DNA of 23,221 nucleotides, from IMG/VR virus record IMGVR_UViG_3300025645_000473, positions 1-23,221 of that record. One strand, given 5' to 3'. Position numbers and translations under genes: made by a program. This document shows, piece by piece, positions 3,925 through 10,558 of this stretch. Under the pieces are notes generated by a model that saw only the letters and a list, made by a program, of their open reading frames with translations, searched no databases and was not told the origin of the DNA. Position 1 is the first letter of the stretch. Every line of letters begins with the position of its first letter. Origin of the DNA: a virus.

Positions 3925-5441
3925 TAGACTTCAAATACAAGCCAGATGGAGAAGTCCTTAAAGTATTTATGAAGGACGATACATTCTTTCGTGGCATAAG
4001 AGGGCCAGTCGGTTCTGGCAAGTCCGTTGGCTGTTGTGTAGAAGTGTTTCGCCGCGCAATCCAACAGGGCAAAGGGCCAGATGGAATCCGCAAAAGCCGA
4101 TGGGCAATCATTCGTAATACCAATCCCCAACTTAGAACCACCACCATCAAGACATGGCTTGACTGGTTCCCAGAATCAGACTGGGGCAAGTTTACTTGGT
4201 CAGTGCCATATACGCATCACATCAAGAAGGGCGACATTGATCTTGAGGTTATCTTCTTAGCCTTAGACCGCCCCGAAGATGTAAAGAAACTGCTATCTTT
4301 AGAACTAACTGGCGTTTGGATTAATGAAGCTAGAGAAATTGCGAAGAGTATTATTGACGCCTGTACTATGCGTGTTGGGCGTTTTCCTTCTATGCGTGAT
4401 GGTGGCCCTACTTGGACTGGTGTCATTGCCGATACCAACGCGCCTGAAGAAGATCACTGGTGGCCGATTATGGCAGGTGAAGTCCCAGTCCCAGATCATA
4501 TACCGCGTGAGCAAGCTAAGATGTTGGTTAAGCCAGACAACTGGTCTTTCTATACCCAACCCTGCGGCATGGTTGAAAAGAAAGGTGAAGAGGGCGAGAT
4601 AGAAGACTATGAGCCAAACCCCAAAGCCGAGAACACAAAGAATATGCTCAAGAGTTATTATTCCAATCTAATAAGGGGTAAGACTAAATCATGGATAGAT
4701 GTGTATGTAATGAACCGCTTGGGCCACATCCAAGATGGGAAACCTGTCTACCCGATGTTTGCAGCAGAAGTACACATAGCAAAAGAAGAAATACCAGTAG
4801 CAGCAAATTCCCCAGTTTATGTTGGCGTGGACTTTGGCTTGACCCCTGCGGCAGTGCTTGGACAAAAGGTTCGGGGGCGATGGTTTATTCAATCCGAAAT
4901 TGTAGCCGTAGACATGGGCATCGTTCGTTTTGCAGAGGTTCTTAGAAATGAGCTAGCTATAAGATTCGCGGCAGCGTCAGAAGTAATAATCTATGGCGAC
5001 CCCGCAGGTGATTTCCGCGCACAGACTGATGAGTCTACTCCCTTTCATATCTTGCGCGGAGCAGGTTTGAGGGCGTTCCCTGCGCCCTCCAACTCCGTTG
5101 ACCTTCGGCTTGAGTCAGTGTCCTCCCAGCTGACAAAAATGGTCGAAGGGAAACCTGCTTTATTAATTGATCGCAGATGCCCACAGTTAATCAAAGGCTT
5201 TGAGGGTGGGTATGCGTACAAGCGGATGGAAGTTTCTGGTGAAAGATACGCAGACAAGCCAGACAAGAACATGTTTAGCCACGTTCACGATGCTGCACAG
5301 TACCTTTTCTTAGGTGCAGGTGAGGGTCGAGCGCTTATGAACACCCAGAAACCTGCAAGGGTATCCGTTGCAAAGCGTAGCTTTGATGTCTTTTCTAAGC
5401 AGTCACGTCCTAAAAAGCAGGGGTTTTGGGCAAGAATGTAG
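3921..5441 (+). CDS. terL: Terminase large subunit (packaging ATPase and nuclease)
   Basis: 506 aa. It powers DNA entry into the prohead and cuts the concatemer. ATPase: Walker A RGPVGSGKS (G28-S35 with K34); Walker B-like GVWINEARE (131-139) with E136 as the likely catalytic Glu. RNase H-like nuclease: VGVDFGLTPAAV with D304, IYGDPAGDFR with D360, and HVHDAAQYLFLG with D457, fitting the usual acidic triad. Slightly shorter than T7 gp19 (586 aa). The ATG at 3921 overlaps the previous stop (ATGA). It stands upstream of the head genes, whereas in T7 the terminase follows the tail genes, so this is a different arrangement from canonical T7. The TTTGTGCATTG motif begins inside the stop codon region. 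Confidence 0.95.
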   Translation: MIDFKYKPDGEVLKVFMKDDTFFRGIRGPVGSGKSVGCCVEVFRRAIQQGKGPDGIRKSRWAIIRNTNPQLRTTTIKTWLDWFPESDWGKFTWSVPYTHHIKKGDIDLEVIFLALDRPEDVKKLLSLELTGVWINEAREIAKSIIDACTMRVGRFPSMRDGGPTWTGVIADTNAPEEDHWWPIMAGEVPVPDHIPREQAKMLVKPDNWSFYTQPCGMVEKKGEEGEIEDYEPNPKAENTKNMLKSYYSNLIRGKTKSWIDVYVMNRLGHIQDGKPVYPMFAAEVHIAKEEIPVAANSPVYVGVDFGLTPAAVLGQKVRGRWFIQSEIVAVDMGIVRFAEVLRNELAIRFAAASEVIIYGDPAGDFRAQTDESTPFHILRGAGLRAFPAPSNSVDLRLESVSSQLTKMVEGKPALLIDRRCPQLIKGFEGGYAYKRMEVSGERYADKPDKNMFSHVHDAAQYLFLGAGEGRALMNTQKPARVSVAKRSFDVFSKQSRPKKQGFWARM

Positions 5442-5452
5442 TTTGTGCATTG
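5440..5452 (+). promoter_or_regulatory. TTTGTGC(A/G)TTG motif, copy 2 (candidate phage promoter)
   Basis: AGTTTGTGCATTG overlaps the terL stop codon and opens the 61-base gap before the head genes. It shares TTTGTGCATTG exactly with copy 1. TATGGT lies 19 bases after its TTGTGC. It probably drives the MCFG-portal-scaffold genes. Confidence 0.5.
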
Positions 5453-5502
5453 TGATTTATCCTGTTCTATGGTTACGAATGTAAAAAATAAAGGAGTTTA
5501 TT

Positions 5503-5739
5503 ATGTGTTTTGGTGGTGGTGGCCCAACTGATGCAGAGAACAAAGCAGCAGCAGAGCAACGTGTTGCAGCAGACGCAGCAAAAGAAGAAGAAATTCAAGC
5601 TAGAGCATCTAAAAAACGTGAAGATGTAACTGAGGCTATTGAATCAAGCACTGAGCGCCGAGGCGGTATGCGTGGTGGCGCAGGTCGCAGATCGCTTATG
5701 AGAGCAGGTGGCGCAGGGTTTTTAGGTAGGTTTGGCTAA
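5503..5739 (+). CDS. MCFG-start Ala/Gly-rich protein before portal
   Basis: 78 aa; ATG at 5503 with AAAGGAG 7 bases upstream. It opens MCFGGGGPTDAENKAAAEQ, continues as an Ala/Glu/Lys-rich helix (about residues 10-50), and ends in a Gly/Arg-rich flexible tail (RRGGMRGGAGRRSLMRAGG). Short MCFGGG proteins next to the portal are familiar in marine phages, but no function is established. The opening is shared with the protein at 2961. The stop overlaps the portal start (TAATG), which suggests matched expression and a possible head-assembly or virion role. Confidence 0.65.
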   Translation: MCFGGGGPTDAENKAAAEQRVAADAAKEEEIQARASKKREDVTEAIESSTERRGGMRGGAGRRSLMRAGGAGFLGRFG

Positions 5740-7280
5740 TGGCTGACGATCCAATTGCAAAGCAGTACATCGAAAAGTACAACAAAGCTAAAGCTTTTCG
5801 TGAGAACTGGGTTTCTCTTTTTGAGGAGTGTTATGAATACGCGCTGCCTCAACGAGAGTCATTCTATTATGAAGAAGCAGGTCAGCGTAGAGATGACAAA
5901 ATCTTTGACGAGACTGCTGTAGTTGGAGTTCAAGAGTTTGCTAGCCGTTTGCAGTCGGGTATAGTTCCTAACTTTGCGCGATGGGCTGACTTGATGGCAG
6001 GTAGTGAAGTGCCTCCAGATCAAAGAGAAGCCATTGATAATGAGCTAGATGAAGTCACCGAATATGTTTTTGAGGTTTTACAGAACTCAAACTTTAGCCA
6101 AGAGGTGCATGAATCCTTCATGGACTTGGCTGTCGGGACTGGTGTGTTGTGCGTAGAAGAGGGCGATGCAGTAAACCCAGTAAACTTCTCAGCAATACCG
6201 CTTCCTCATGTAGTGCTAGACACTGGCCCCGACGATAGAATTGACCACGTTTACCGTGAGCGCAAGAAGGTTAAGTTCGATCACCTTTCTATTATGTACC
6301 CCAAGGGAAAGTTTAGCCCGAAGGTAGAAGCGATGATGGGGGCTAATCGTGAAACAACTGTTCTTGAAGTTGTTTGCAGAGATTACTCCAAGAAGAACGA
6401 AGATGCTTTCCTTCAATATGCAATCTGCCTGACAACAAACACCTGCTTATATACGAATGAAATGAAGGGCCTTGGCTCTAATCCGTTTATTTGTTTCCGT
6501 TGGTCTAAGTGTGCAGGTGAGATTTATGGACGAGGCCCACTACTTAATGCGCTGTCTTCAATTAAGACAACGAATCTCACCATCCAGTTAATCCTTGAGA
6601 ACGCACAGATGTCGATCTCTGGCATATATCAGATGGAAGATGATGGTGTAATCAACCCTGACACGATAAATTTAGTTCCCGGCACAATCATACCGAAAGC
6701 TATGGGGTCAACTGGCCTTCAACCTATCCAAGCAGCAGGTAAGTTTGACGTTGCGCAGCTTGTTCTTAGCGATATGCGGCACAACATTAAAACTGCACTG
6801 TATAATGATATGCTTGGCAAGCCTGATACCACACCTGCAACTGCTACAGAGGTTGCAGAACGCATGGCAGACCTGTCTCGCAGGATGGGCGCAGCCTTTG
6901 GCAGACTGCAAGCAGAGCTAGTTCAGCCAGTATTGCAGCGCGTAATCTACATTCTTAAGAAGCAAGGGCGCATTGAAGTTCCAACAGTCAATGGGAGAGA
7001 GGTCAAGGTTCGCTCTGTATCTCCATTAGCCCAAGCCCAATCTAATCAGGATATTTCTAGCGTAGCAAGATTCCTAGAGTTGGTTGGCGGGACGTTTGGC
7101 CCTGAGATGTTGCAGCTTCTAATTGACGGTGAACAGACAGCAATTCACTTAGCTAAGAAATTTGGTGTGCCTGAGAGCTTGATTCGTGATGAAGAACAGC
7201 GTAAACAAATAGCTGCATTGGCGCAGCAAATGGCGCAGCAGCAACAGCAACAGGGACAGATGGTTGCCGAACAAGGTTAA
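5739..7280 (+). CDS. Portal (head-tail connector) protein, T7 gp8-like
   Basis: 513 aa, near T7 gp8 (536 aa). It forms the ring at the capsid vertex through which DNA is packaged and ejected. The N-terminus (KAFRENWVSLFEECYEYALP, then a variable loop, then LQSGIVPNFARWADLM) is the hallmark of T7-type head-tail connectors: a helix with W...Y.YALP followed by G..PN...W. Later come a FMDLAVGTGVLCVEEG segment (about residues 127-142), a beta-rich wing with ICFRWSKCAGEIYGRGP, and a C-terminal helical part with EVAERMADLSRRMGAAFGRLQ. The tail ends in a Gln-rich run (six Q). TAATG overlap at its start; its end is overlapped by the next gene. Confidence 0.93.
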   Translation: MADDPIAKQYIEKYNKAKAFRENWVSLFEECYEYALPQRESFYYEEAGQRRDDKIFDETAVVGVQEFASRLQSGIVPNFARWADLMAGSEVPPDQREAIDNELDEVTEYVFEVLQNSNFSQEVHESFMDLAVGTGVLCVEEGDAVNPVNFSAIPLPHVVLDTGPDDRIDHVYRERKKVKFDHLSIMYPKGKFSPKVEAMMGANRETTVLEVVCRDYSKKNEDAFLQYAICLTTNTCLYTNEMKGLGSNPFICFRWSKCAGEIYGRGPLLNALSSIKTTNLTIQLILENAQMSISGIYQMEDDGVINPDTINLVPGTIIPKAMGSTGLQPIQAAGKFDVAQLVLSDMRHNIKTALYNDMLGKPDTTPATATEVAERMADLSRRMGAAFGRLQAELVQPVLQRVIYILKKQGRIEVPTVNGREVKVRSVSPLAQAQSNQDISSVARFLELVGGTFGPEMLQLLIDGEQTAIHLAKKFGVPESLIRDEEQRKQIAALAQQMAQQQQQQGQMVAEQG

Positions 7281-7524
7281 TATTGGGATCGACGGAATAC
7301 AAAGAGCTTCTGCTAAAGATGTAGAGGTAAGCCACAATATCGCCCATGTATTTAGTTCGCCCACAGGACAGGAAGTCCTGCGTTATCTGCGCTCCATTAC
7401 AATCGAAATGGTTAATGGGCCTAATGTGACTACAGAAGAGTTGCGACATATAGAGGGTCAGCGTTATCTCGTCGGCCTTATTGAGCAACGTATCTCACAT
7501 TCGCACAGGAGTAAGAACAAATGA
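7264..7524 (+). CDS. Bbp19-like small phage protein
   Basis: 86 aa from a TTG start at 7264, preceded by AGGGA at 7 bases and overlapping the portal end by 17 bases. No ATG or GTG is available nearby, so the start is less certain. The pattern FSSPTGQEVLRYLRS then EELRHIEGQRYLVGLIEQ matches the small Bbp19-like family (F.T..G..VL..L, later .EGQR.....I) found between portal and scaffold genes in many podoviruses. The role is unknown; the position suggests head assembly. It ends in an ATGA-type overlap with the scaffold gene. Confidence 0.65.
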   Translation: MPNKVNIGIDGIQRASAKDVEVSHNIAHVFSSPTGQEVLRYLRSITIEMVNGPNVTTEELRHIEGQRYLVGLIEQRISHSHRSKNK

Positions 7525-8264
7525 ATGAGACAGTAGCCGAAGCAACAGCCGAAGCAGCTACAGAAGCGCCAACAGAAGAGCGTGATTTTGTTGTAGCAGA
7601 GGACAGTCAACCACAACGACCTGAGTGGTTGCCTGAAAAATACAACACAGGTGAAGACTTAGCTAAAGCATATAAGGAGCTAGAGTCAAAGCTTGGCACA
7701 AAAGATGAAGACATTCGGTCTAAGATCATCGAAGAGATTCAGACCGAAGCCTTTAGCGAGAGGCCAGAGTCAGCAGGTGACTATCAACTGCCAGATATTG
7801 TGAATGAGGAAATGGCTGTAGATAATGAATTGCTCAAGTGGTGGGCGGATCATTCATACGAGAATGGCTTTTCTCAAGAAGAGTTTAACAAAGGCATTGA
7901 GATGTATGCTCAAGCTACTGGTGGGCAAGAGCCAAACCTTGATGCAGAAGCTGCAAAGCTTGGGGATAATGCTAATGACCGCATACAAGCTGCGTCTATG
8001 TTTGCAAACAAGTTCTTTCCAGAACAAGCAATCCCTGCGGTAGAGCGCATGTGCGAAAGCCATGAAGGAATCCTTGCTCTTGAAGCTGTGATGGAAGCAA
8101 TGAAAGACGGATCGTTTACAGGCGAAACGCAGCCGAGCGCAGGTCAAAGTGAGGCCGATCTAAGGGAGATGATGAATGACCCAAGATACCATAAAGACCG
8201 CGACCCTCACTTCATTAAGCAAGTCACCGAAGGATTCCAAGCCCTTTACCCAAACAGAGGTTAA
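7521..8264 (+). CDS. Scaffolding (capsid assembly) protein, T7 gp9-like
   Basis: 247 aa (T7 gp9 is 307). Internal scaffold that guides procapsid assembly and then leaves. Acidic, Glu/Ala-rich N-terminus (TVAEATAEAATEAPTEERD), then the familiar motif RPEWLPEKYNTGEDLAKAY followed by KELESKLG (about residues 33-58). The rest is highly helical and acidic, with a more basic C-terminal helix (DRDPHFIKQVTEGFQALYP) of the kind that contacts the coat protein. Its location before the gp13-like and capsid genes agrees. The start overlaps the previous stop by four bases. An apparent gene beginning inside its last codons in another frame is rejected. Confidence 0.88.
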   Translation: MNETVAEATAEAATEAPTEERDFVVAEDSQPQRPEWLPEKYNTGEDLAKAYKELESKLGTKDEDIRSKIIEEIQTEAFSERPESAGDYQLPDIVNEEMAVDNELLKWWADHSYENGFSQEEFNKGIEMYAQATGGQEPNLDAEAAKLGDNANDRIQAASMFANKFFPEQAIPAVERMCESHEGILALEAVMEAMKDGSFTGETQPSAGQSEADLREMMNDPRYHKDRDPHFIKQVTEGFQALYPNRG

Positions 8265-8289
8265 GATTCTAAAAAGGGGGCGTTATTAC

Positions 8290-8775
8290 ATGACCCCCTT
8301 TACCTTACGTCATGTTGATGAAGTTGTTGCTAACTTGAGTAAGGAAAATAAAAGAGAGCTTGCCATCTTAGGTCACACTGACGTTGAGCAAGCCATCATT
8401 GAAATGTACGAAACATCTGAGTGCTATCTTGTAAGGCGAGAGGGCGAAAGCTTTATAGCTGTTGGGGGCTTGTTCTTTACTGAAGATCAAGACTTTCCTC
8501 AAATGTTCTGCATGTTCTCAAATAAAATAAAAGAAAACTTCACTATGCTAGCGCGTGGATCAAGGATGTTGGTCAACTTCTTTGACAAGACTCAGCCCAA
8601 CATGACCATGACTATCCTAGCAGATTATGAGGGAATATTGCAGTGGGCAGCTTGGCTTGGCTTTGAACCTGTTGGCACTTCAGTGCTAGGAGAAAACAAG
8701 TATGTTGAATTTGTGCGTTGCAATCCGAACGAAAAGAATGTTTACGATAGCTCATTACGGCCCATAATGCACTGA
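8290..8775 (+). CDS. GNAT-fold protein, T7 gp13-like internal virion protein A (probable)
   Basis: I choose the ATG at 8290, with AAGGGGG about 9 bases upstream; a longer frame from 8176 would overlap the scaffold gene heavily and lacks support. The 161-aa product begins MTPFTLRHVDEVV. It shows an acetyltransferase-like order: an N-terminal helix, then SECYLVRREGESFIAVGG (strands), FCMFSNKIKENFTMLARGSR (helix) and GILQWAAWLGFEPVGT, the classic C-terminal W...LGF element. T7 gp13 (138 aa) has a related layout (ECV...G.PLAIGG, then HIRFLKTIGAVF). It may be a virion or morphogenesis protein rather than an enzyme. A TTTGTGC(A/G)TTG motif lies inside its 3' end. Confidence 0.65.
   Translation: MTPFTLRHVDEVVANLSKENKRELAILGHTDVEQAIIEMYETSECYLVRREGESFIAVGGLFFTEDQDFPQMFCMFSNKIKENFTMLARGSRMLVNFFDKTQPNMTMTILADYEGILQWAAWLGFEPVGTSVLGENKYVEFVRCNPNEKNVYDSSLRPIMH
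8708..8720 (+). promoter_or_regulatory. TTTGTGC(A/G)TTG motif, copy 3, before the capsid gene
   Basis: AATTTGTGCGTTG lies within the last codons of the gp13-like gene, 134 bases before the capsid ATG. Its TTTGTGCGTTG core is identical to copy 4. AAGAAT lies 17 bases after its TTGTGC. The position would suit a dedicated capsid promoter, but the coding constraint means this copy could be chance. Confidence 0.4.
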
Positions 8776-8796
8776 AAGGCCCGAAAGGATACCCTT

Positions 8797-8841
8797 ATTG
8801 AAGTGCGAGAGTGGACACCCGTTGTAAACCGTAACTTCAAT
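8797..8841 (+). promoter_or_regulatory. Stem-loop in the capsid mRNA leader
   Basis: ATTGAAGT (8797-8804) and ACTTCAAT (8834-8841) form a perfect 8-bp stem with a 29-base loop. It ends one base before the TAGGA ribosome binding site (8842-8846) of the capsid gene. Such a 5' hairpin could protect the abundant capsid mRNA, mark a processing site or hold the Shine-Dalgarno open. No T-run, so not a terminator. Confidence 0.5.
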
Positions 8842-8854
8842 TAGGACTGTGAAA

Positions 8855-9664
8855 ATGGCTAATACAATTGACCAAGCCTTTATCAAGCAGTTTGAAACCG
8901 AAGTTCACATGGCGTATCAGCGTATGGGTTCTAAACTACGGAACACTGTTCGCTCTACTAATGTGACTGGTTCAACTGCTCGTTTCCAAGTAATCGGAAA
9001 AGGCACAGCCAATACGAAATCTCGTAACGGCAACGTAACCCCAATGGAATTGGCGCATACAAACGTCGAAGTCACTATGGCTGACTACTATGCACCAGAG
9101 TACATTGATAAACTAGACGAGTTGAAAATCAACATTAACGAGCGTCAAGCTGTAGCTCAATCTGCTGCTGCTGCGCTTGGTCGTAAGACAGATGAGATTC
9201 TAACAACTGCTCTTGATGCAGGTGCTAACTCAACTCAAATTCATGACGCTAGCTCTGCTTTGGAAAAGGCTGATCTGCTTTCTCTCTTTGAGACTGTTGG
9301 TAATGCTGACATGCCAGAGGACGGACAGCGCTTCTTAGCAATGTCTCCTGCGGGATTTGCTGATCTGTATAACATCACAGAGTTTGCATCTTCTGACTTC
9401 GTTGGCGATCAGAACCTGCCGTTTGCAGGTGGTATCACCATGAAGGAGTTCTTGGGCTTTAAAATCTTCTCAACGTCTGCGGTTGCAGGTGGCAAAAACT
9501 TTGCTTACCACACAAACGCTGTTGGCCTTGGCATCAATGCTGATGTTCAAACTGAGGTCAACTATGTTGCAGAAAAAGTCTCACACCTCGCAACCTCGAT
9601 GATGTCAATGGGGGCTGTCGTTATTGACGATGATGGCGTCTATGAAGTCCTCGACAATAACTAA
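8855..9664 (+). CDS. Major capsid protein
   Basis: 269 aa from the ATG at 8855; AGGA lies 8 bases upstream, whereas a GTG two codons earlier would be too close to it. The product begins MANTIDQAFIKQFETEVHMA, then has SKLRNTVRSTNVTGSTARFQ, a KSRNGNVTPMELAHTNVEV strand region (near 55-75), and a long helix with NERQAVAQSAAAALGRKTDE. This is the pattern of a family of podovirus coat proteins with a probable HK97-type fold; shorter than T7 gp10A (about 345 aa). Position after scaffold and gp13-like genes fits. All eight Arg codons are CGN with no AGA/AGG, unlike the later internal virion genes, consistent with very high expression. Confidence 0.88.
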   Translation: MANTIDQAFIKQFETEVHMAYQRMGSKLRNTVRSTNVTGSTARFQVIGKGTANTKSRNGNVTPMELAHTNVEVTMADYYAPEYIDKLDELKININERQAVAQSAAAALGRKTDEILTTALDAGANSTQIHDASSALEKADLLSLFETVGNADMPEDGQRFLAMSPAGFADLYNITEFASSDFVGDQNLPFAGGITMKEFLGFKIFSTSAVAGGKNFAYHTNAVGLGINADVQTEVNYVAEKVSHLATSMMSMGAVVIDDDGVYEVLDNN

Positions 9665-9676
9665 GGAGAGTAAAAC

Positions 9677-9940
9677 ATGGCTTATGCAGCAAGTGGACTA
9701 GCTCGAATTGGTGGTGACTCAAACGGAAGTTTGTGGATGTACACAAGCGCAGACGCAATTGCGACTGTAAACACAGAAGGTTACTTTAACAGCGCAGCAA
9801 ATATGTTAGCTGTTCGTGACCTGATTATTGTTTGTGACACCAATGTTCCATCAACCAACTTTGTTAATGTTCTCTCGAACACTGGCACTGTAGTCGATGT
9901 TTCAAACGGCACTGCTGTCGTTGAAACAGACGCTGATTAA
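9677..9940 (+). CDS. Small capsid-associated protein (possible decoration protein)
   Basis: 87 aa; ATG at 9677 preceded by GGAGAG, 12 bases after the capsid gene. Short and beta-rich: LARIGGDSNGSLWMYTSADA, then IATVNTEGYFNSAANML, RDLIIVCDTN, and a C-terminal part with NTGTVVDVSNGTAVVET. The sequence of W.Y.S.DAIATV...GYF followed by a ..V.DLI.V strand recurs in phage proteins placed directly after capsid genes. Decoration or capsid-stabilising roles are inferred from size, fold style and position only. Confidence 0.7.
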   Translation: MAYAASGLARIGGDSNGSLWMYTSADAIATVNTEGYFNSAANMLAVRDLIIVCDTNVPSTNFVNVLSNTGTVVDVSNGTAVVETDAD

Positions 9941-9948
9941 TAAAGGGG

Positions 9949-9966
9949 TGGGGGCTTCGGCCCCCA
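9949..9966 (+). promoter_or_regulatory. UUCG-tetraloop hairpin between the SD and start of the TTA gene
   Basis: TGGGGGC (9949-9955), loop TTCG (9956-9959), GCCCCCA (9960-9966): seven perfect pairs with an extra-stable UUCG loop. It starts right after AAAGGGG (9942-9948) and ends seven bases before the TTA ATG (9974). With the hairpin formed, the Shine-Dalgarno and ATG would be brought to normal spacing. Without a T-run it is a poor terminator. Confidence 0.7.
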
Positions 9967-9973
9967 TACTGCC

Positions 9974-10558
9974 ATGCCAAGAGTAGCAGATTCCGCAATA
10001 GAAGTTGCAACCAACGCTTTATATCTTATTGGCGCAGATGCCATTACTGACTTTACTGCTAATACAGTAGAGGCAAAAGTTGCGAACGCTCTTTATGAAG
10101 ACACCGTTCGTACATCGTTTGCTTCTTTTCGGTGGCGTTTTGCAACTACACAATTTAATCTCACACGGTTAGCAACAGCGCCCAAGGGCAAGTTTGAGTC
10201 TGCCTACCATATACCCTCTTCCTGCATTACAGTAATAGGCGCGACAATTAATGATGCTCCAATTAAATACGATATTTATGGTAACAAAATATTCTGCAAT
10301 GCGACCTCATCAGACACTGTAGTCTTAGACTGTGTTGAGCGTGAAGATGAATCCAATTGGCCTTCTTACTTTACAACACCAATTCAGTTTTCGCTTGCTG
10401 CATCGTTTGCAATATCAATAGCTAAAGATGCGCAGTTATCTGGCTTGATGGAGCAGAAAGCAGCCTCATTGTTTATGAAGGCTAGAAACATTGACTCGCA
10501 GCAACAGACAACGCGCAAACTAAACACTTCGAGGTTTATCACTGAAAGGCGCAGCTAA
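9974..10558 (+). CDS. Tail tubular protein A (gatekeeper), T7 gp11-like
   Basis: 194 aa, matching T7 gp11 (196 aa). It forms the ring between portal and nozzle. The start (DSAIEVATNALYLIGADAIT), then VANALYEDTVRTSFASFRWRFAT (cited in part: ALYEDTVRTSFASFRWRF, about residues 39-56), fits the helical-bundle layout of the family, in which a .N.AL..LG....I start is followed by Y....R..L....W.FA. A central beta part (YHIPSSCITVIGATIND, DIYGNKIFCN) and a C-terminal helix (AASFAISIAKDAQLSGLME) follow. No Shine-Dalgarno is adjacent; the only good one lies before a UUCG hairpin. The stop overlaps TTB as TAATG. Confidence 0.9.
   Translation: MPRVADSAIEVATNALYLIGADAITDFTANTVEAKVANALYEDTVRTSFASFRWRFATTQFNLTRLATAPKGKFESAYHIPSSCITVIGATINDAPIKYDIYGNKIFCNATSSDTVVLDCVEREDESNWPSYFTTPIQFSLAASFAISIAKDAQLSGLMEQKAASLFMKARNIDSQQQTTRKLNTSRFITERRS

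Noticed and set aside
7237-7255. CAG/CAA repeat at the portal 3' end as a frameshift site
   Set aside because: It encodes a Gln run in frame with the portal, and the following gene has its own TTG start; no slippery heptamer or downstream structure was evident.
8176-8289. N-terminal extension of the gp13-like gene
   Set aside because: Would overlap the scaffold gene by about 90 bases; the ATG at 8290 has a good Shine-Dalgarno and gives a length close to T7 gp13.
8799-8828. Nine-codon TTG leader peptide before the capsid gene
   Set aside because: GAAAGG precedes it at plausible spacing, but the frame is very short and lies in the stem-loop; no further support.
8849-8854. GTG start two codons before the capsid ATG
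   Set aside because: Only two bases from the TAGGA site; the ATG at 8855 has normal spacing and the typical MANT start.
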